Source: Lachnospiraceae bacterium
Lineage (GTDB): Bacteria > Bacillota_A > Clostridia > Lachnospirales > Lachnospiraceae
NCBI GenBank assembly: GCA_009774465.1
Contig: VSNT01000054.1
Span: forward strand, 1 to 24,586
Direction: 5' to 3'
DNA: 24,586 bases
Numbering within the stretch: the stretch's first letter is position 1; each line of letters starts with the position of its first letter. Shown here in pieces: positions 24,580 to 24,586 of the stretch. The notes under the pieces were generated by a model, which worked only from the letters and a program-made list of their open reading frames with translations, made no database searches and was not told where the DNA came from. The position numbers and the translations under genes were made by a program.

Positions 24580-24586
24580 ATATAAG

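Noticed and set aside
1..24586. CRISPR arrays, insertion sequences, tRNA or rRNA genes and prophage genes
   Set aside because: I saw no spaced direct repeats, transposase or integrase-like frames, terminal inverted repeats or tRNA/rRNA-like sequence anywhere in the window.

Overview
The window looks like chromosomal DNA from a gut-type member of the Clostridia, most likely Lachnospiraceae. The reasons are the AT-rich genes with strong AGGAGG ribosome sites, the many Lys-rich lipoprotein signal peptides, a clostridial Rex, an alr-mazF pair like that of Bacillota, and a YesM/YesN two-component pair next to a sugar transporter that lacks its own ATPase. The genus is not resolved. I see no rRNA, tRNA, CRISPR, insertion sequence or prophage, and no gene-free stretch longer than 300 bases.

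Region 1 (1-11726, + strand) is an oligosaccharide-use locus. It starts with the tail of an unidentified gene. Then come a large GH161/GH149/GH94-like glucan phosphorylase (167-3274), a lipoprotein solute-binding protein (3397-4866) and two MalF/MalG-type permeases (4968-6719), closed by a strong terminator. A separate promoter then drives a second, unrelated binding lipoprotein (6835-8418) followed by a YesM-type sensor kinase and a YesN-type AraC response regulator. The likely logic is that the second binding protein and the kinase sense the sugar outside. The regulator then switches on uptake, and the phosphorylase breaks the imported oligosaccharide down in the cytoplasm. A beta-glucan (beta-1,3 or beta-1,2) is the best substrate guess, but it is an inference.

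Region 2 (11736-15568, - strand) is a probable two-gene operon. It holds an ABC-F ATPase of the Uup/YdiF type and, 23 bases downstream, a protein that joins a LacI-like sugar-receptor domain, a GAF-like domain and a GGDEF diguanylate cyclase domain, with no DNA-binding domain. It converges on the response regulator gene and shares a bidirectional terminator with it.

Region 3 (15600-24586, + strand) is mostly core genome: rex (with a TTG start), a coiled-coil protein of unknown function, a fused NnrE-NnrD NAD(P)H-hydrate repair enzyme, alanine racemase, a MazF/EndoA toxin with no antitoxin gene beside it, a CNNM/CorC-type CBS membrane protein, YebC, an unknown membrane protein with an acidic tail, and a TepA/ClpP-like serine protease. 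A good promoter for the next gene lies at the very end. The ABC-F and rex promoters stand back to back, with their two TTGACA boxes inside one perfect palindrome.

The points most worth following up are the binding protein-kinase-regulator module, the sugar-receptor/GGDEF fusion, the solitary MazF next to alr, and the palindromic rex/ABC-F divergent promoter.
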